Origin: Atrina japonica
Lineage: Eukaryota > Mollusca > Bivalvia > Pterioida > Pinnidae
Length of the DNA: 64,000 nucleotides
NCBI GenBank assembly: GCA_030159075.1
Contig: BROG01000808.1
Coordinates: forward strand, 1 to 64,000
Reading direction: 5' to 3'
Positions 1 to 39,791 of the stretch are shown here, piece by piece (the stretch's first letter is position 1; every line of letters begins with the position of its first letter). The translations under genes and the position numbers were made by a program. The notes below the pieces were generated by a model, which saw nothing but the letters and a program-made list of their open reading frames with translations, did not search any database and was not told where the DNA came from.

Positions 1-1505
1 ATTTTTTCTGTTGTCCTGGCTAATAGAATAGATAGAAATAATTTCCTTAAATAAGCTAATTTCATTTAATTCAGAAACTTTAATTACAGCTGCAACGAAG
101 AACGTATTTTACTACTTAGAAGAAGTCAGAAAAATAAAAACAGTAAAATACCTTCTTCGTTTCAGCTGTAACTACAGAAACCCTAGGTCATTTATTTCAA
201 TATTTTCATAGTTCTATTATTTCAATATCTGACAATAATTTGTTCTTTGTTTCACTCGTGTTTAACCTTTGACAGTATATGAATAACACTTTATTTTACT
301 TTTTGTTGGATGGGTAAAATGTTCAAAACATATAAGATAAAATAATCAACTTAGTAACTCAAACTTACGGCAATCGGCATTAAAGTTCAAATTTTAAACC
401 ACTCACGTTTTCCAAATGGCGCTAACTTATGAAGTCCCCAACTAACCATCAATATAAAGAAAACATCCGAAACTTCCGGAATTTGATAACATCCGGGTTA
501 TTGCTTGGGGGAAGTATGGTTGTGATGTGCAGTTTCATCACAACCGCCGTTTGTTACTGTATTGAAATTCCCTGTTAGACGTTTTGCAAATAACATGCCG
601 TTTTCTACAACATTTTGTCAATTTGATATGTTATTTTATTTCGAATGTCAAGCTACTGGATTTGAAGAGTTCCAATCAAGGCCGATAATGAATCACGCCG
701 TCACGTTCACTTATAAAGTCTAATAAGAAAAGCACCAAAACGTTCCGAAATAAAATATAAAATTTGAGTATTCAGATCCCGATTTTAGGACTCATTTAGC
801 CTATAATACCTGTAGAAAAATTACCCTGTTTCCGGATTCATTCACTTTTAACCTATCAATTATACTTTTCAAGATAATGTAAAAAAACAAAACAAAAACA
901 AAATAAAAAACAAAATCCAAAGCATGAAAAATCCTAACAATTTCCACCATTTTTAAAATATGGTAGATTTTTGCAAGGTGCTAAATTTAAGAAGTAGTCA
1001 AAAATGTCAAAATTTTTACAAAAAGGAAAACTTATGTTTTCTGTTAACTAAGGTTGCTCTGACCTTGACATTTGACCCCATGACCATGAAATTGCGTGAA
1101 AATGACCCTTAGATAATTCCTAACAGCTTTCTTATATATCTTTGCATATAAAAAGTCGATCAGTTTTGAGTTTTAAAACAATTTGTAATACAATTTTACA
1201 ATGAGTTACTGAAGCGCTCCATAGTGGCTCGTTATGGACAGATTTCATTTTCGTTCGCAAACTTTGTAGATATTGATATGCATACAAAATTTGAAAGTCA
1301 TCTGATCATTGGTTCATGAGAAGAAGATTTTTAAAGGTGTAACAAGTTATAGTCCTTTTTCATTTTGACCCCTCTTTTGGGCCCCTATGGGTCCCAGCAA
1401 CTTTTCATTAGCAAACTTCATGCAGCTTCACATGGGGATGCTATGTGCCAATTATTTTTTAATTGGTCCATTAGTTCTTGAGATGAAGTCGAAAATGTGT
1501 AAATG

Positions 1506-1819
1506 TTAAAGGGGTAATAGCTGTGTTTACCAAAATAGAACTATATGATTTTTGTCTACTTTTACTACTTGTATTTGATGTACAATAACAAATAAGAGTA
1601 TATTCCTATAATTTTGTGGAAACAAGGACAGATCCAGTGTGATATTCATATACAAACAGTATGGTTGAGTTAATCAAAGTGCCAAACCTGGGTTTCTTAA
1701 CCCAGGATTTTATGAATGTTTATGCCTGTGTATATCTCATTTTATTTTTGTATATCAATCTAAATAATAAAAGAGAGGGCATATTTCTGAAGAAAAACCC
1801 ACAGCTAATGCCCCTTTAA
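1506..1819. mobile_element. MITE-like element with TTAA-flanked inverted ends
   Basis: The left end ttaaaggggtaatagctgtg and the right end cacagctaatgcccctttaa are inverted copies. No ORF lies inside. A diverged copy of the interior and one end lies at about 15158-15422. This is a non-autonomous DNA element by structure. The superfamily is unknown. Confidence 0.6.
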
Positions 1820-1989
1820 CGCCGGACGACGACATACAAAAGACGATCGCAATAGGTCACCCTGAGTTCTCCTAAGTACGAACTGTTGTTGTGCTAACTT
1901 GATTCACAATCCCTTCTGTACGGTATCTTAAAAAGCTTAGAAAATTATATTTACCTTCAGCATGTAGGCCTACATTTCGTACAAATACG

Positions 1990-2285
1990 TTAAAATTATA
2001 CAAAAATACAGTAAGCACACTGAATATTCACAAATTTTCGGCCCTGACCTTTATCAAGAGAAAGACGACAATATCTATGTAAGTTACATAGCATCAAGGC
2101 TGTACAACAAACAGTTTCATTGCAGAAATGAAATGAATTGTATTTTTTTTTACAATGAAGCTGTTTATTGTGCAGTCTTGATACTATAACTCACATAGAT
2201 ATTATCTCCTTTCACTTGATATTGGCCAAGGGGCCGAAAATTAGTGAATATTGAGTATGTTTACTGTATTTTTGTATAACTATAC
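1990..2285. mobile_element. Imperfect long hairpin element
   Basis: The left arm (from about 1990) and right arm (to about 2285) are reverse complements over about 140 bp, including aatattcacaaattttcggcc against ggccgaaaattagtgaatat. The loop is near 2140. It has no coding capacity. It looks like a foldback MITE. Confidence 0.65.
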
Positions 2286-2297
2286 TTCCCTTTGGAG

Positions 2298-2605
2298 GAC
2301 ATTGAATTTATTGGAGTTAAAGTTATATAATGTTTTTTTTCTTCTGAAAAAAGTGTTATTAGTAATTTATGTAGATTTATCAATAGGGGAGTTATCTCTC
2401 GTCCCTTTACTGACATTGAATTTATTGGAGTTAAAGTTATATAATGTTTTTTCTTCTGACATTTATGCAGATTTATCAATAGGGGAGTTATCTCTCGTCC
2501 CTTTACTGACATTGAATTTATTGGAGTTAAAGTTATATAATGTTTTTTCTTCTGAAATTTATGCAGATTTATCAATAGGGGAGTTATCTCTCGTCCCTTT
2601 AATGT
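2298..2605 (+). repeat. Three-copy ~96-114-bp tandem repeat
   Basis: The motif attgaatttattggagttaa begins near 2301, 2415 and 2511. Copies 2 and 3 are nearly identical, with copy 1 carrying an insertion. The apparent ORFs on both strands in this stretch come from the repeat and are not considered genes. Confidence 0.75.
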
Positions 2606-4059
2606 TGTGATTGTAATTTGTTTGTACTTTTCCTATATTCCTATATATGGTGCTAGTGGTTTACCTGAGGTACATTGGTATACCATGGATACAAATGTTA
2701 GATTTTGCTTAATTTTCCAACATACTATTTATTGATATACTCTTTGTCATAAATTTTGCTGCATCCTGTAATTCCGTAAATTCATTTGGATCACGTTTGA
2801 CGTCATGCTAAGGCACTATGAGCGAGCACATTGGTAAACTTATCAACATTCTAGACTGTCTGAAACTAATAAAAACTAATGGTAAACATTGGTACCAGTG
2901 GCATGTCAATGACAATTTTCCACTAGACTAAAACTCTGTTAATGATGTCAACGTTTTATGACGTAATTCAAAGTGGTAGAAATGGCTTACACGAAGAAAT
3001 TTTGCCATTATTTTCTCAGCAAAGTATGATATGTGGAAACTAAATTATTGATTGTACAGTGTAAATAAACCAGCCAAAGTTTGTCATTTTGCTGCATCAG
3101 ATATGATACCATTGGTGTACCTTTGGTACATTTTTTTTTACCATGGGTACAAATGTTAGATTTTCTACCACAAAATACATTGCATGGTATATCATGTATC
3201 ATTGGTACCATATTTTGTCATTGATGTAATTGGTAAATAGAAAATAGGAAATACCACAGGTTAACTATACGAAGCAATTTACATTTGCTCAACATTCCAA
3301 TACTGCTTGAAGGTAATCGGAATATTAATAATATAAGTACAGAACTACAAAACCCGGAGAAAGATCATCCCAGTGACACTCAACGAAAAGATACCTCTTT
3401 TGTAAAATAGAAAAAGTTCAATGACAGATCAATGTATTTTTAATTTCAACTACTGTAAGAATAATGATACACTGAGCTCGGCATTATTGAGAATACTTTA
3501 TCAAACAGAAATAGAATAGCACCCAACTTTATGCGGTGATATCATTTATGATGATGGTTGACACACCCATACCACTGGTGAAGAGATAGTTCATGTCAGA
3601 TGTACTGATAAGGAGAGAGTTTTAACTGAGTCAACACTTAACAGAAATTTCAAAATAAATCAATATTTCTTTGATAAAGATTTATAATTTTGTTAGTTTT
3701 AGCTTATGAGTAACATATAGGGAGGTCACTTAGGTAAATCAAGAATATTATAAATATTATATAGTTTTGCAAAAGGACGACCGTTTCTTTCAATAAGATT
3801 TCATCAGCTGAGCTCGAATTTAAAAGAGTTTCGAAATAAAAAAAAAAGTATCACACTAGACCTAAACATAACGCAAATGTAAAATTGTTGTCATTTTTAA
3901 GTTATCGGCGCAATGTAAAATGTCAAATGTGAAGTGCATATCGCTCTTGAATTGGGAGAATCTATTTAATTTACAATTTTAAAATCATTAGCACAATTCA
4001 CAATGAGACCAAATTCATCGTTATTATCAGTATAAAATGTTATGTGTTATTCAAAAGGT

Positions 4060-4175
4060 AATATTCTGAACATTGGATAAACACAGACCTCTGAAAATGG
4101 CATAGATGGGATCAGGTACCACGGAGAAGTAAGTATCTTCTTCCGATTGTTCACACCTGCCGCGAGTCCATAATC
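4060..4175 (-). mobile_element. Penelope-like 3' tail fragment
   Basis: Contains gatgggatcaggtaccac and gaagtaagtatc, reverse complement of the tail found at 39600-39650 and 52480-52530. No coding sequence is left. Confidence 0.45.
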
Positions 4176-4799
4176 AAATAAATTTTTATGAAAGAAAATA
4201 AGCACTAACTTCTGGTCACAATCAGATTAGACTATTCAACAATTTCATTATTACCGGTATCCTATTATTCGTATTTACAACTCTGCCATCTTTAAAATGT
4301 AATACATGTATTTACATAAAATTAATTATATATCTAACTTTTCTAGCATGGAATATACCATGAAGGAAATACAAATCGTGGCATACACCAAAAAGACGTC
4401 ATAATAGATAAGAAGTAAACACTACTGTAGCTGTATTCTTATCGTTTTGAGTTACATGGTTACTATATTACTCCATGTATATTAATTTGACGGTTCAATA
4501 ATTATATTAAAAAGAAAAATTGAATAATTCGTCATTTGTATTACCTTATTGTTTTGTTTTCAACCAAATTTCTCTCGTTTATCCATAAATTTTATTTCAA
4601 AACTAAAGATTGATCTTTTGGTATCTTTTCAGTCGACATTTCCATTCATAGCAACTTCAATATACTCTGTAGGATAGGATAGCCAGATTGTACTTTCTGC
4701 ACTAAAATCATAAGTGTATAATTTATCTTTATTATCAGAAATGGATGGTATTTTTGTATATCCACAGAAAATGTGTTATGCTAAATTACGCGCAATTAT

Positions 4800-5272
4800 T
4801 TCGGTCGCCCTCTTTGTATAGTCACGATTTAGTGTAAGAATTTTTCGGTCGCCCTCTTTGTATAGTCACGATTTAGTGTAAGAATTTTTCGGTCGCCTTC
4901 TTTGTATAGTCACGATTTAGTGTAAGAATGTTTCGGTCGCCCTCTTTGTATAGTCACGATTTAGTGTAAGAATTTTTTGGTCGCCTTCTTTGTATAGTCA
5001 CGATTTAGTGTAAGAATTTTTCGGTCGCCCTCTTTGTATAGTTAAGATTTAGTGTAAGAATCTTTCGGTCGCCTTCTTTGTTTAGTCACGATTTAGTGTA
5101 AGAATATTTCGGTCGCCCTCTTTGTATAGTCACGATTTAGTGTAAGAATTTTTTCGGTCGCCTTCTTTGTATAGTCACGATTTAGTGTAAGAATGTTTCG
5201 GTCGCCCTCTTTGTATAGTCACGATTTAGTGTAAGAATTTTTCGGTCGTCCTCTTTGTATAGTCACGATTCA
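4800..5272 (+). repeat. 44-bp minisatellite, about 11 copies
   Basis: Unit: cggtcgccctctttgtatag, then tcacgatttagtgtaagaat. Copies begin near 4801, 4845, 4890, 4934, 4978, 5022, 5066, 5110, 5155, 5199 and 5242. A two-state ccctc/ccttc variant partly alternates, suggesting duplication of dimers. Confidence 0.85.
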
Positions 5273-5473
5273 TATTAAGATTTTCAAGTCACAGTTGAAA
5301 ATTAAAGCACATGTTTGAGGAAGAGTGATTGCGAAGAAACGTTCCGTTAGTTAAACTGTTTTGATAAAATCTGTATTTCTGAATTATCTGTTATTCAGAT
5401 ACATGTTTTGTACCCTTTTGTGCAAACTGCAACTACCAAAAGTTATTAGTAATTAGCATATTAATCCGGACTG

Positions 5474-5905
5474 AATGCGGCTGTATAGTGGTCGTCTCGC
5501 AAGCAGAGAGTCCCGGGTTCGATTCCCGGTACCGGGTCATACCAAATACTTTAAAAGTGGTAATGACTGTTCCTTTACAAAACATTCGGCATACGAAGTG
5601 AAAGTCACGGTCTTTTGGCTGAGACTGAAAACCGAGGTCCCGTGTTGCGGAAGGCGTGGCACGTAAATAACCCTCACTGCATTGGGGTCAATCCATAGAA
5701 CAAGCCAAAATTAATATAAATGAAAAATTCTTGACAGGATGTAAAACATCAATCAAACAAACAAAATCTTTCACAAAGCGCTCGTGCAAGTCACGAGTCT
5801 TTCGGATGAGACTGAAGTCAAAGCTCTGTGTCACCATAGGCATGAAAAATAAAACAAATCTCACTGGATTGGTGTCAATCCATAGTATAAGTTATAATTT
5901 GTGGC
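5474..5905 (+). mobile_element. tRNA-headed SINE with a duplicated central domain
   Basis: The head at about 5478-5540 has an A-box-like gctgtatagtgg and a perfect B box (gggttcgattccc). The body contains gagactgaaaaccgaggtcc, like other mollusc SINE cores, and a second related core at about 5775-5890 (cggatgagactgaagtcaaa). It is not an intact tRNA gene because no cloverleaf closes. Confidence 0.7.
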
Positions 5906-6129
5906 ACTTCGCCTCAAACTTGTAGCATCTCAATGTAAATGAAAAATACCTAGCGGAATGTAAAGCTCATTAAAACAAACATAACTTTAGTAAATTTAAC
6001 GTGAATGATCTCACGTGAAGTTGCCCTAGATGAAGCCAAACTATGGCAGTGATTCATATTTACAGTATTTAGCTATTCTTAAAATTATCTAAAATTAATG
6101 TAATTGTGTTTTAAGTGTTCTGTCAAAAT

Positions 6130-6268
6130 TATCTCGTAATAACGAGATAGTTATCTCGTTATTACGAGAAAAGATCTCGTAATTACGAGATAATTATGTC
6201 GTTATTACGAGATAAGATCTCGTACTTACGAGATCATTATGTCGTAATAACGAGAAAAGATCTCGTAT
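6130..6268. repeat. Array of short palindromes (tctcgtaataacgaga)
   Basis: Tandem copies of a 16-18-bp palindrome alternate with tatct/agata spacers. Every unit can fold on itself. The array ends at the truncated 3' edge of the adjacent Penelope-like fragment. Confidence 0.75.
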
Positions 6269-7655
6269 AGTTTAATTGCTAATTTCCCGTCTGTGTCTAT
6301 ATTAAGTAAAATATCTAAATATGAAGTGTATGTGCTTGATTCTGTTGTATCTTTAATTTCTAGTTCGCTGGGATATATCGCATTGACATATGTATGAAAA
6401 TTGTCATTATTAATTGACAAAACGTCGTCGATATATCTAAATGTCAAATTAAAGGAAACCGCTAACTTTTTCTTCTTTTGATTCAGTAGTTTCTGAATGA
6501 AGTCTGCTTCGTATGAATAAAAGAACATGTCGGCCGATAAAAGGGCACATTTGGTTCCCATAGGAATGCCGACAGTTTGTAGAAAGACCACGTCTCCGAA
6601 CATTACAAATATATTGTCTATTGGAAATTCCAGAATGTTTTTATATCAACTTCAGTGTATTTATGTGTAGAATCAGAGTGGTGTTGGACAAAATAAGTAT
6701 CCTGATAGCAAATCACTGTTGTCTATGATGCTAAAATGTCATTCATTTAATTTCTTATGTGGAATAGTTGTGTTAAGAGTAGAGAAGTCATATGTTTTGA
6801 TACTGTGAATTCGAGAAAAATTGTGTGCCTTCAAATTTTCTAAAAGCTGTTTAGAATTTTTCAGTATCCACATCTGATTTACACCGCTTCTGGAATAAGT
6901 TTCTCCTTAACGCCTGTCAATATCTTGGTAAGGAGTAAAGATAAAGGTTTGGTAGAACATTTTTCTGAATCCTGCTATGTATCTTTGCTTATATGGGGTT
7001 TTATGAAATTTAGGTATCCAATATAAGTATGGTAGCTCAAAATCGGTATCCGTTGCAGGTATATCAAATGAGCGTAATGCGGACACGTGATTTTGAAGGA
7101 TCTCGTCCTTTGAAAGTGAGGTACGTGTGTATGTAGGATTTCCAGATTTCGTATTAAACCCAAGTTCTTCTGATAAACAACAGTACAGTAATACAGTAAT
7201 GTGCCTTACAAATAAAAAACTATATCATTTTAGACTTTGTCTGCTGGTATCAGTACATATTGGTCATGTAATATATCCAGTTCAGTTACTACTTCTTGGT
7301 CACTAAATACAGAGGGATAACGTGTTTTCATTGTCCCTTTAAGTTTTCGAATACGAGACCATAGTATGGTTTTTAGCCATTTAGACAAAGTGTCTGGTTC
7401 TACGTCTTCATGTTTGGCCCATCGTCTGACATAATCTTCGACAGAATTCATAACTAAACTGAAATTCTGACGCCAATTAAAGGAACGGGATTCCAGGTAT
7501 TTAGGGCCCCTTAAAGTAAGATTTTTGACATGCCCGATAGGATTGTATTTGAAAGGACATGAAGTACATGAACATGTGACAATGTTGTGTAGAAGATGGT
7601 TGATGTCTAGGCAGTACAAAACCTGTTTGTAATTGAATAGCTTGGAACTCATTCA
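6264..7655 (-). pseudogene. Degenerate Penelope-like element, reverse transcriptase region
   Basis: Read on the - strand, broken frames run from an N-terminal region (about 7652-7230, ending ILIPADKV-like) through a central part (7163-6975) to GIPMGTKCALLSADMF and FRYIDDVLSINN (6603-6264). YIDD is the RT catalytic motif C. Stops and frame breaks make it non-functional. No GIY-YIG nuclease is visible. Penelope assignment rests on the motifs and is not tested by search. Confidence 0.75.
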
Positions 7656-8000
7656 TAATTAAACTAAATGTATATGGATTTTGCCATTCTGTCGTGTGAA
7701 ATGTTTACAATTATAAATAATTGTTTTAGCAGAAGAAATTCACCTGGACTGTCATTGTTATCAGTTCATGAACCCCTTTCTGTTTGATTGTACGGTTGAT
7801 CACTAAACATAACAGTGTTTGACATCAGGTAAGTCTGGACTCTGAAATGTCACACCAATCAGCAGGTTAAACATACACAATTGTCAACATTATGATAACA
7901 TGGTAAACTTCCCTTCAGCATGAGATATCAGTGTCGCAATATATTAAAGGTTTTTGGATTTGTTTATTTTTTTAATAATTCATTGATTTACTAAATGAAT

Positions 8001-8042
<42 letters not shown>

Positions 8043-8087
8043 GTCCATCTATCAGTCTGTCTATCTATCGATTTATCGATTTATCTT

Positions 8088-8134
<47 letters not shown>

Positions 8135-8158
8135 GTCTGTCTGTCTGTCTGTCGTTCT
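8001..8158 (+). repeat. TATC/TGTC tetranucleotide microsatellite
   Basis: Mostly uninterrupted tatc units, with a tgtc run at the right end. The Ile/Tyr/Leu/Ser repeat ORF over it is an artefact. Confidence 0.95.
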
Positions 8159-8212
8159 GTTTGTCCGACTGACTGACAACAGTATTTATGTCTTTAGCCA
8201 TTAGTTCTGTTC

Positions 8213-8323
8213 TCCTAACAAAATTTTATTATTTTATGCTAGAATAGAATTCTGTATTATGACTATTTAATAGTCATAACACAGAATTTTTTTCTATAAT
8301 GAAATAATAAAATTTTGTTAGGA
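8213..8323. mobile_element. 111-bp near-perfect hairpin
   Basis: The left end tcctaacaaaattttattat and right end ataataaaattttgttagga are exact reverse complements. The whole sequence folds around tgactatttaatagtca near 8267. It looks like a minimal foldback or MITE element. Confidence 0.7.
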
Positions 8324-9030
8324 TCACAGTTCATCTACATATTATGTGTTCATTAGCTATTTTATCATACATTGTGTATATGTATGACTGAATGCAATGA
8401 CTGTTACCAATATTAGACCCACATTTGTTGTGACATTCACATAACGTGGCAGGGCGGAGTAACCTTGTTAATACCATACGGATGATTCTACCCATTTTTT
8501 GTTTACGATAAGCTTCATGGGAATTGTGTTTAATTCTGCACTTCGTACACGGAGGTATGATAAAATGTCGGAATGATTATTCTTGCCAGTGTTTTTATGT
8601 CGTTTTGCAGCATTACCGAAAAAATCAACGCGTCTAGGTCAATAAAAGGTTCACAAGACTCCACCCGCCAGGTTAAATGGCATTTACTTTAAAATCGCTT
8701 TAGTCCCACCTTTGTTCATCATATTCCTAATGGATACATATAAAACTCAACGATCAATATAAAACGACTGAACAATAATATCAGTTTTTTGTTTTGTTTT
8801 TATTTTCAAACGTTTGTTTGAAATACCATTTTCAAAAAAAAAATAAGTAGACTGAGCTACAGCTTTTGGGAAAAACAAAAGTCAATTGTTGTCAGCAAAA
8901 TGCTTGATTTATTTACTTAACTGCACATACGCTAATAATATTATCACTACTACTTCTATCTCTTTTTACCATTAGTACTAATGCGACTTCTACAGCCTAT
9001 TATTACTACTTTTACCAATGTCATAACCCC

Positions 9031-9115
9031 AACAACAGCAACAACAACAACAACTACTACTACAACAACAACAACAACAACAACTACTACTACTACAACA
9101 ACAACAACAACAACA

Positions 9116-9206
<91 letters not shown>

Positions 9207-9207
9207 A
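9031..9207 (+). repeat. Trinucleotide microsatellite (ACA/ACT/GCT)
   Basis: About 59 triplets, shifting from aca to act to gct. Poly-Thr and poly-Val ORFs on the two strands are artefacts of triplet repetition. Confidence 0.95.
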
Positions 9208-10252
9208 CATGACCACTACTGTTACAACATTATTTTATTAGTTCTGCAATTACTTTGAGAGAAATTCGTCAATTACAACAATTTGCACTGAACGACGTTT
9301 TTAATCTTTTATATATCCTTCGGACATAAGAATAAATCTAATTTCCCTTTTGACGTTTGGATTCTTTCCGGTGTAGACTGCCTTTTAAATAAATTTTGCA
9401 ATTTGTCAAGTGTCCAAAACATCAACCTTATTGTTGTACGGACCGTCAAATCACACTGTGGTCTGTCATTATAAATAGCACACACGTTCATGGGATTGTA
9501 AGCTGAACTTTCCAACCATCCACTGTTTTATCAAATCTATCATTTGAATTAATTAAACAATGAAAAACTGTTGTTGAATACAATTTAAAGTATAAGGTCA
9601 TGGCATCATAGCGAAGCACCTGTACTTTGCTGTTGGCATCTTCATATATATCCGGCATTTATTTGTTTTCATTTACCTGTATACGCACTTACATGTGAAC
9701 CTGAGTAAAAGTTTGCATCATACGAGGGAGTGAAATGAAAAAAAGGCCATCACTCACGGGCTTATTTGTTGTGTATAACCTCCGCAGATTTAATGGAATG
9801 AAGATGATGATAATGAAAAATGAGTTGTTTAATGTTTACCTATGTTAAACAAATGCTTTGGTTTTGTTTATCTAAGTTTTAATTGTGGCGTTTCTGATGA
9901 GAATTTAACAAGTATGAAAAGATAAGGGTATTCCAATGCTAGTGCTTGATCTAGATTTACTCTTATCTATTTTTCATTTCTAGATTATATAAATTCGGGT
10001 ATTAAGGAAATTAGTCTCATTGTTTGGAAATATTTGACTCAGTTTGGATCATTATTTGGAGCTGTTTGCATTTTGAAGGGGTGGTTTATCTCGCCTCCAT
10101 ATCTCTATAACTAGGCGGGTGTCGTGCGCTTTCTTCTGCGATAATCCATTAGAAAACACTCCAGGATCAAGGCGTGGACATATCATATATTTTCTTCCTT
10201 GAAATACATTTGTATTCCTATGTCTTCATGGTGTGGATAGTGCCACGTTGAA

Positions 10253-37366
<27,114 letters not shown>

Positions 37367-38300
37367 TGGAACTCATTTTTCTGTGGTTATTCTTGTATTC
37401 CGAGTGAAAGTTTAAACACTGTCCGTCCTGAGTGCAGTATTTTTCATTACCTTTCACTTCACTCTAAGCGTTTATTATGACGCTGCTAATGCAAAGGCTT
37501 GATGTAAAAGTTCATTCATTTTCAAGCATCAAATAATACATTCCTTTGTATAATCGCATGCTTGGGTTTTTTATGCCTTGTAGATGATAACGCAATTATA
37601 TACTATATTATAAAGTGGATCGTGAAAATGTATATTGCGGATTAATTGTAAAACAGTGTTGTGGTTAAGAGTGAATGGAGTGTTATGTTGATGGATAAAT
37701 GCTATGATGTAATCATGATAAAGTATTAAAAGATTAACTTGTTAACATACTTAATACATTTGTGAATATATTAACATGTACAATGTTTCCGTCTAGTAAC
37801 ATTATGGTTATAATTGTGAGCAGTGCGATATCTATAAACAAATGCACCACAAAGCGCTGTGTTGAGTTGTGGAGGTGTGTTATGAATGTAGACACTAGTG
37901 TGTGGATACGGACAATTCAAACGTATAAATGTCAACACTTGAAGTTTGACGACGACAGAGACAAAATGGCTGTTATGACTGCCGTATATATTGGAGATAA
38001 GGCTGCTGTGATTTTGATATATTTGCGTTTATCTGATATAATTCAAGCATTTCAAATTCCACTGCATTTTTAACACCAGCTCCCTCTTATCTACAATGAC
38101 GTTTGCTCATTTAATCAATAATGTGTGTACATTAATTGAAACAATATTGCCAAATAATATCCCCAGTAGTACAAGTACACACGGTGAAAAGTATGCAAAC
38201 TGTGTTGATGTTTATCTCATATATTGTATTTGTCTATTTAGCAACATTAATGTATATATATTTGAAAGAAATAAATGACTAATCATAACACTGACATTAT
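37367..38300 (+). other. Gene 1 3' UTR and downstream flank
   Basis: AT-rich sequence after the stop with no convincing coding content. Candidate poly(A) signals are an ATTAAA near 37725 and an AATAAA at 38270-38275. The sequence alone cannot decide which is used. Short ORFs here look like chance. Confidence 0.4.
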
Positions 38301-38574
38301 TAATATTCATACCATGTTTTTGAGTGATATGACTGTGAAGTTTAGAAGATGTTGTATCGTACATTTTATAGGCATACGATAGAACGAGGAATGCTCTATA
38401 TTTCTATGATATGACCGTCAGAGGAGAGTTGTGGTTTATAAATCGGAGGATGCAATTTTTAGATGATATATGATATAATTTATGATGTTTTATTGATGTT
38501 TTATGCCATATTTAACAATTATTCAGTCATATGATGAAGTCCACTTTTTATGGTTATTGTTTGTATCCTGTTAC

Positions 38575-38768
38575 AATGTACCAGGGCTGGTTCGAATCCC
38601 GCTAGGGTCATTTCGAATTAAGTGGGAAAGTTTGCCAGTTTTCTTGCGGAAGGTCGGTGGTCTTTACCCGGGTAACCGGGGTTTCTCCTCCACCAATAAA
38701 AACTGGACGCCATCATATGACTGAAAGATTGTTGAATATGACGTAAAACAAAAAATCAAATCAAATCA
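38575..38768 (+). mobile_element. tRNA-derived SINE
   Basis: Has a B box (ggttcgaatcc), a core containing gtttgccagttttcttgcgg and acccgggtaaccggggttt, and a tail tatgactgaaagattgttga followed by a tcaaa-rich end. The layout is typical of mollusc SINEs. Confidence 0.7.
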
Positions 38769-38771
38769 AAC

Positions 38772-38945
38772 AATGTACCAGGGAAGAGACCACAGCGTTT
38801 CCGCAAGTAAAGTGGCAAACTTTGTCAAAATATAAGCATATTTCCGACGGAGCTTGAACCCACGCTGATCAGAGGTGTTAGATTTCATGGTTACAAGCGC
38901 GATGACCTAACATCTCGGCATGGAGAGCCCTGTATAAAATCGTAA
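38772..38945 (-). mobile_element. Related SINE in inverted orientation
   Basis: On the - strand: B-box-like gggttcaagctcc, then gccactttacttgcggaaac, matching the core of the SINE at 38575. The two lie tail to tail. Confidence 0.6.
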
Positions 38946-39189
38946 GCGGTTAATCGTTGTATATTATTATGAGAATATGGTGCCTGGGGATAGTTGATCC
39001 ATCATTCTGATGATGTGATTAAAATAGGACTGTTGTTGATTATTATGAAGATGTGATCGTAAGATGATAATTGTTTAACATTGCAAGATACGATTTATTA
39101 TAGGATAGTGTTGTAGATCATGATGATGGTACAATTGTCAGAGTATGGTTGTAGATCATGCTTAGACATATTACTTACTATAGCCACAG

Positions 39190-39745
39190 GTGGGAAATAG
39201 ACAATAGGTATACGACAAACGCGACGATTTCGGCTTTCCCATCGTAAATTTTTCACATTTGAGTAGTAATATCCCACAATCTCCCGCATATGGAGTTATA
39301 TTTTACAAATGATCAGATATGCCAGGGTTTGTTCAAATTATGAACATTTCATGAACAGATTTAAACTACTCACTGACAAATTCTTGACACAGGGATATCG
39401 AAAACAACGTTTTATGTCAACTTTTTACAAGTTTTACGGTCGGTATAGCAGTCTTGCTTGCGATTATTCTGTTTCACCAATTGAAATGCTGAGTTGCTTT
39501 TTCGTTTGCGGTTGTTTAGACGTCTGTACCAATTGTGACGAGGATTCGTTCCTCACGTATTTCAGTTGGACTTGACTGTGGACTCAAGGCGGATGTTACC
39601 GGTTGACAGGGGATTCTTACTCCTCTCTGGCACCTGATCCTACCCCTTGCTTTCTGAGGGCCATGTTTGTCCATTTTTACTAGATTTGTAACTATATCCT
39701 GGACATCGTAAAGATTTATATTTTTGTATCTGATTTTTTTTATAT
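39190..39745 (+). pseudogene. Penelope-like fragment: RT C-terminus and 3' tail
   Basis: Encodes, with stops, a KRDDFGF-like region and FYGRYSSLACDYSVSPIEML, followed by the non-coding tail (tgtggactcaaggcggatg to agatttatatttttgta). It is followed by the 34-bp minisatellite. Confidence 0.7.
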
Positions 39746-39791
39746 CATTATGAGGACATGATTATTAGATCTTAGATCATTGTGACTATTA

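Larger units (their letters stand above)
1..10252. other. Upstream intergenic region, remainder
   Basis: Outside the elements listed separately (1506-2605, 4060-7655, 8001-8323, 9031-9207) I see AT-rich sequence with no supportable exon. 2640-3230 repeats gtac-containing words (ggtacattggtataccatgg). A 68-codon - strand ORF at 9309-9515 has no family I recognise. The promoter of gene 1 must lie near the right end, but no TATA box or initiator stands out. Confidence 0.5.

Noticed and set aside
5475..5666. Intact tRNA gene at the SINE head
   Set aside because: A and B boxes are present, but no full cloverleaf with matching acceptor stem can be drawn, and a SINE body follows.
8956..9241. Poly-Val and poly-Thr ORFs
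   Set aside because: Translation of a trinucleotide microsatellite on both strands.
9309..9515. 68-codon - strand ORF as a possible exon
   Set aside because: No recognised family, no clear splice sites and no partner exons. Left as unassigned.
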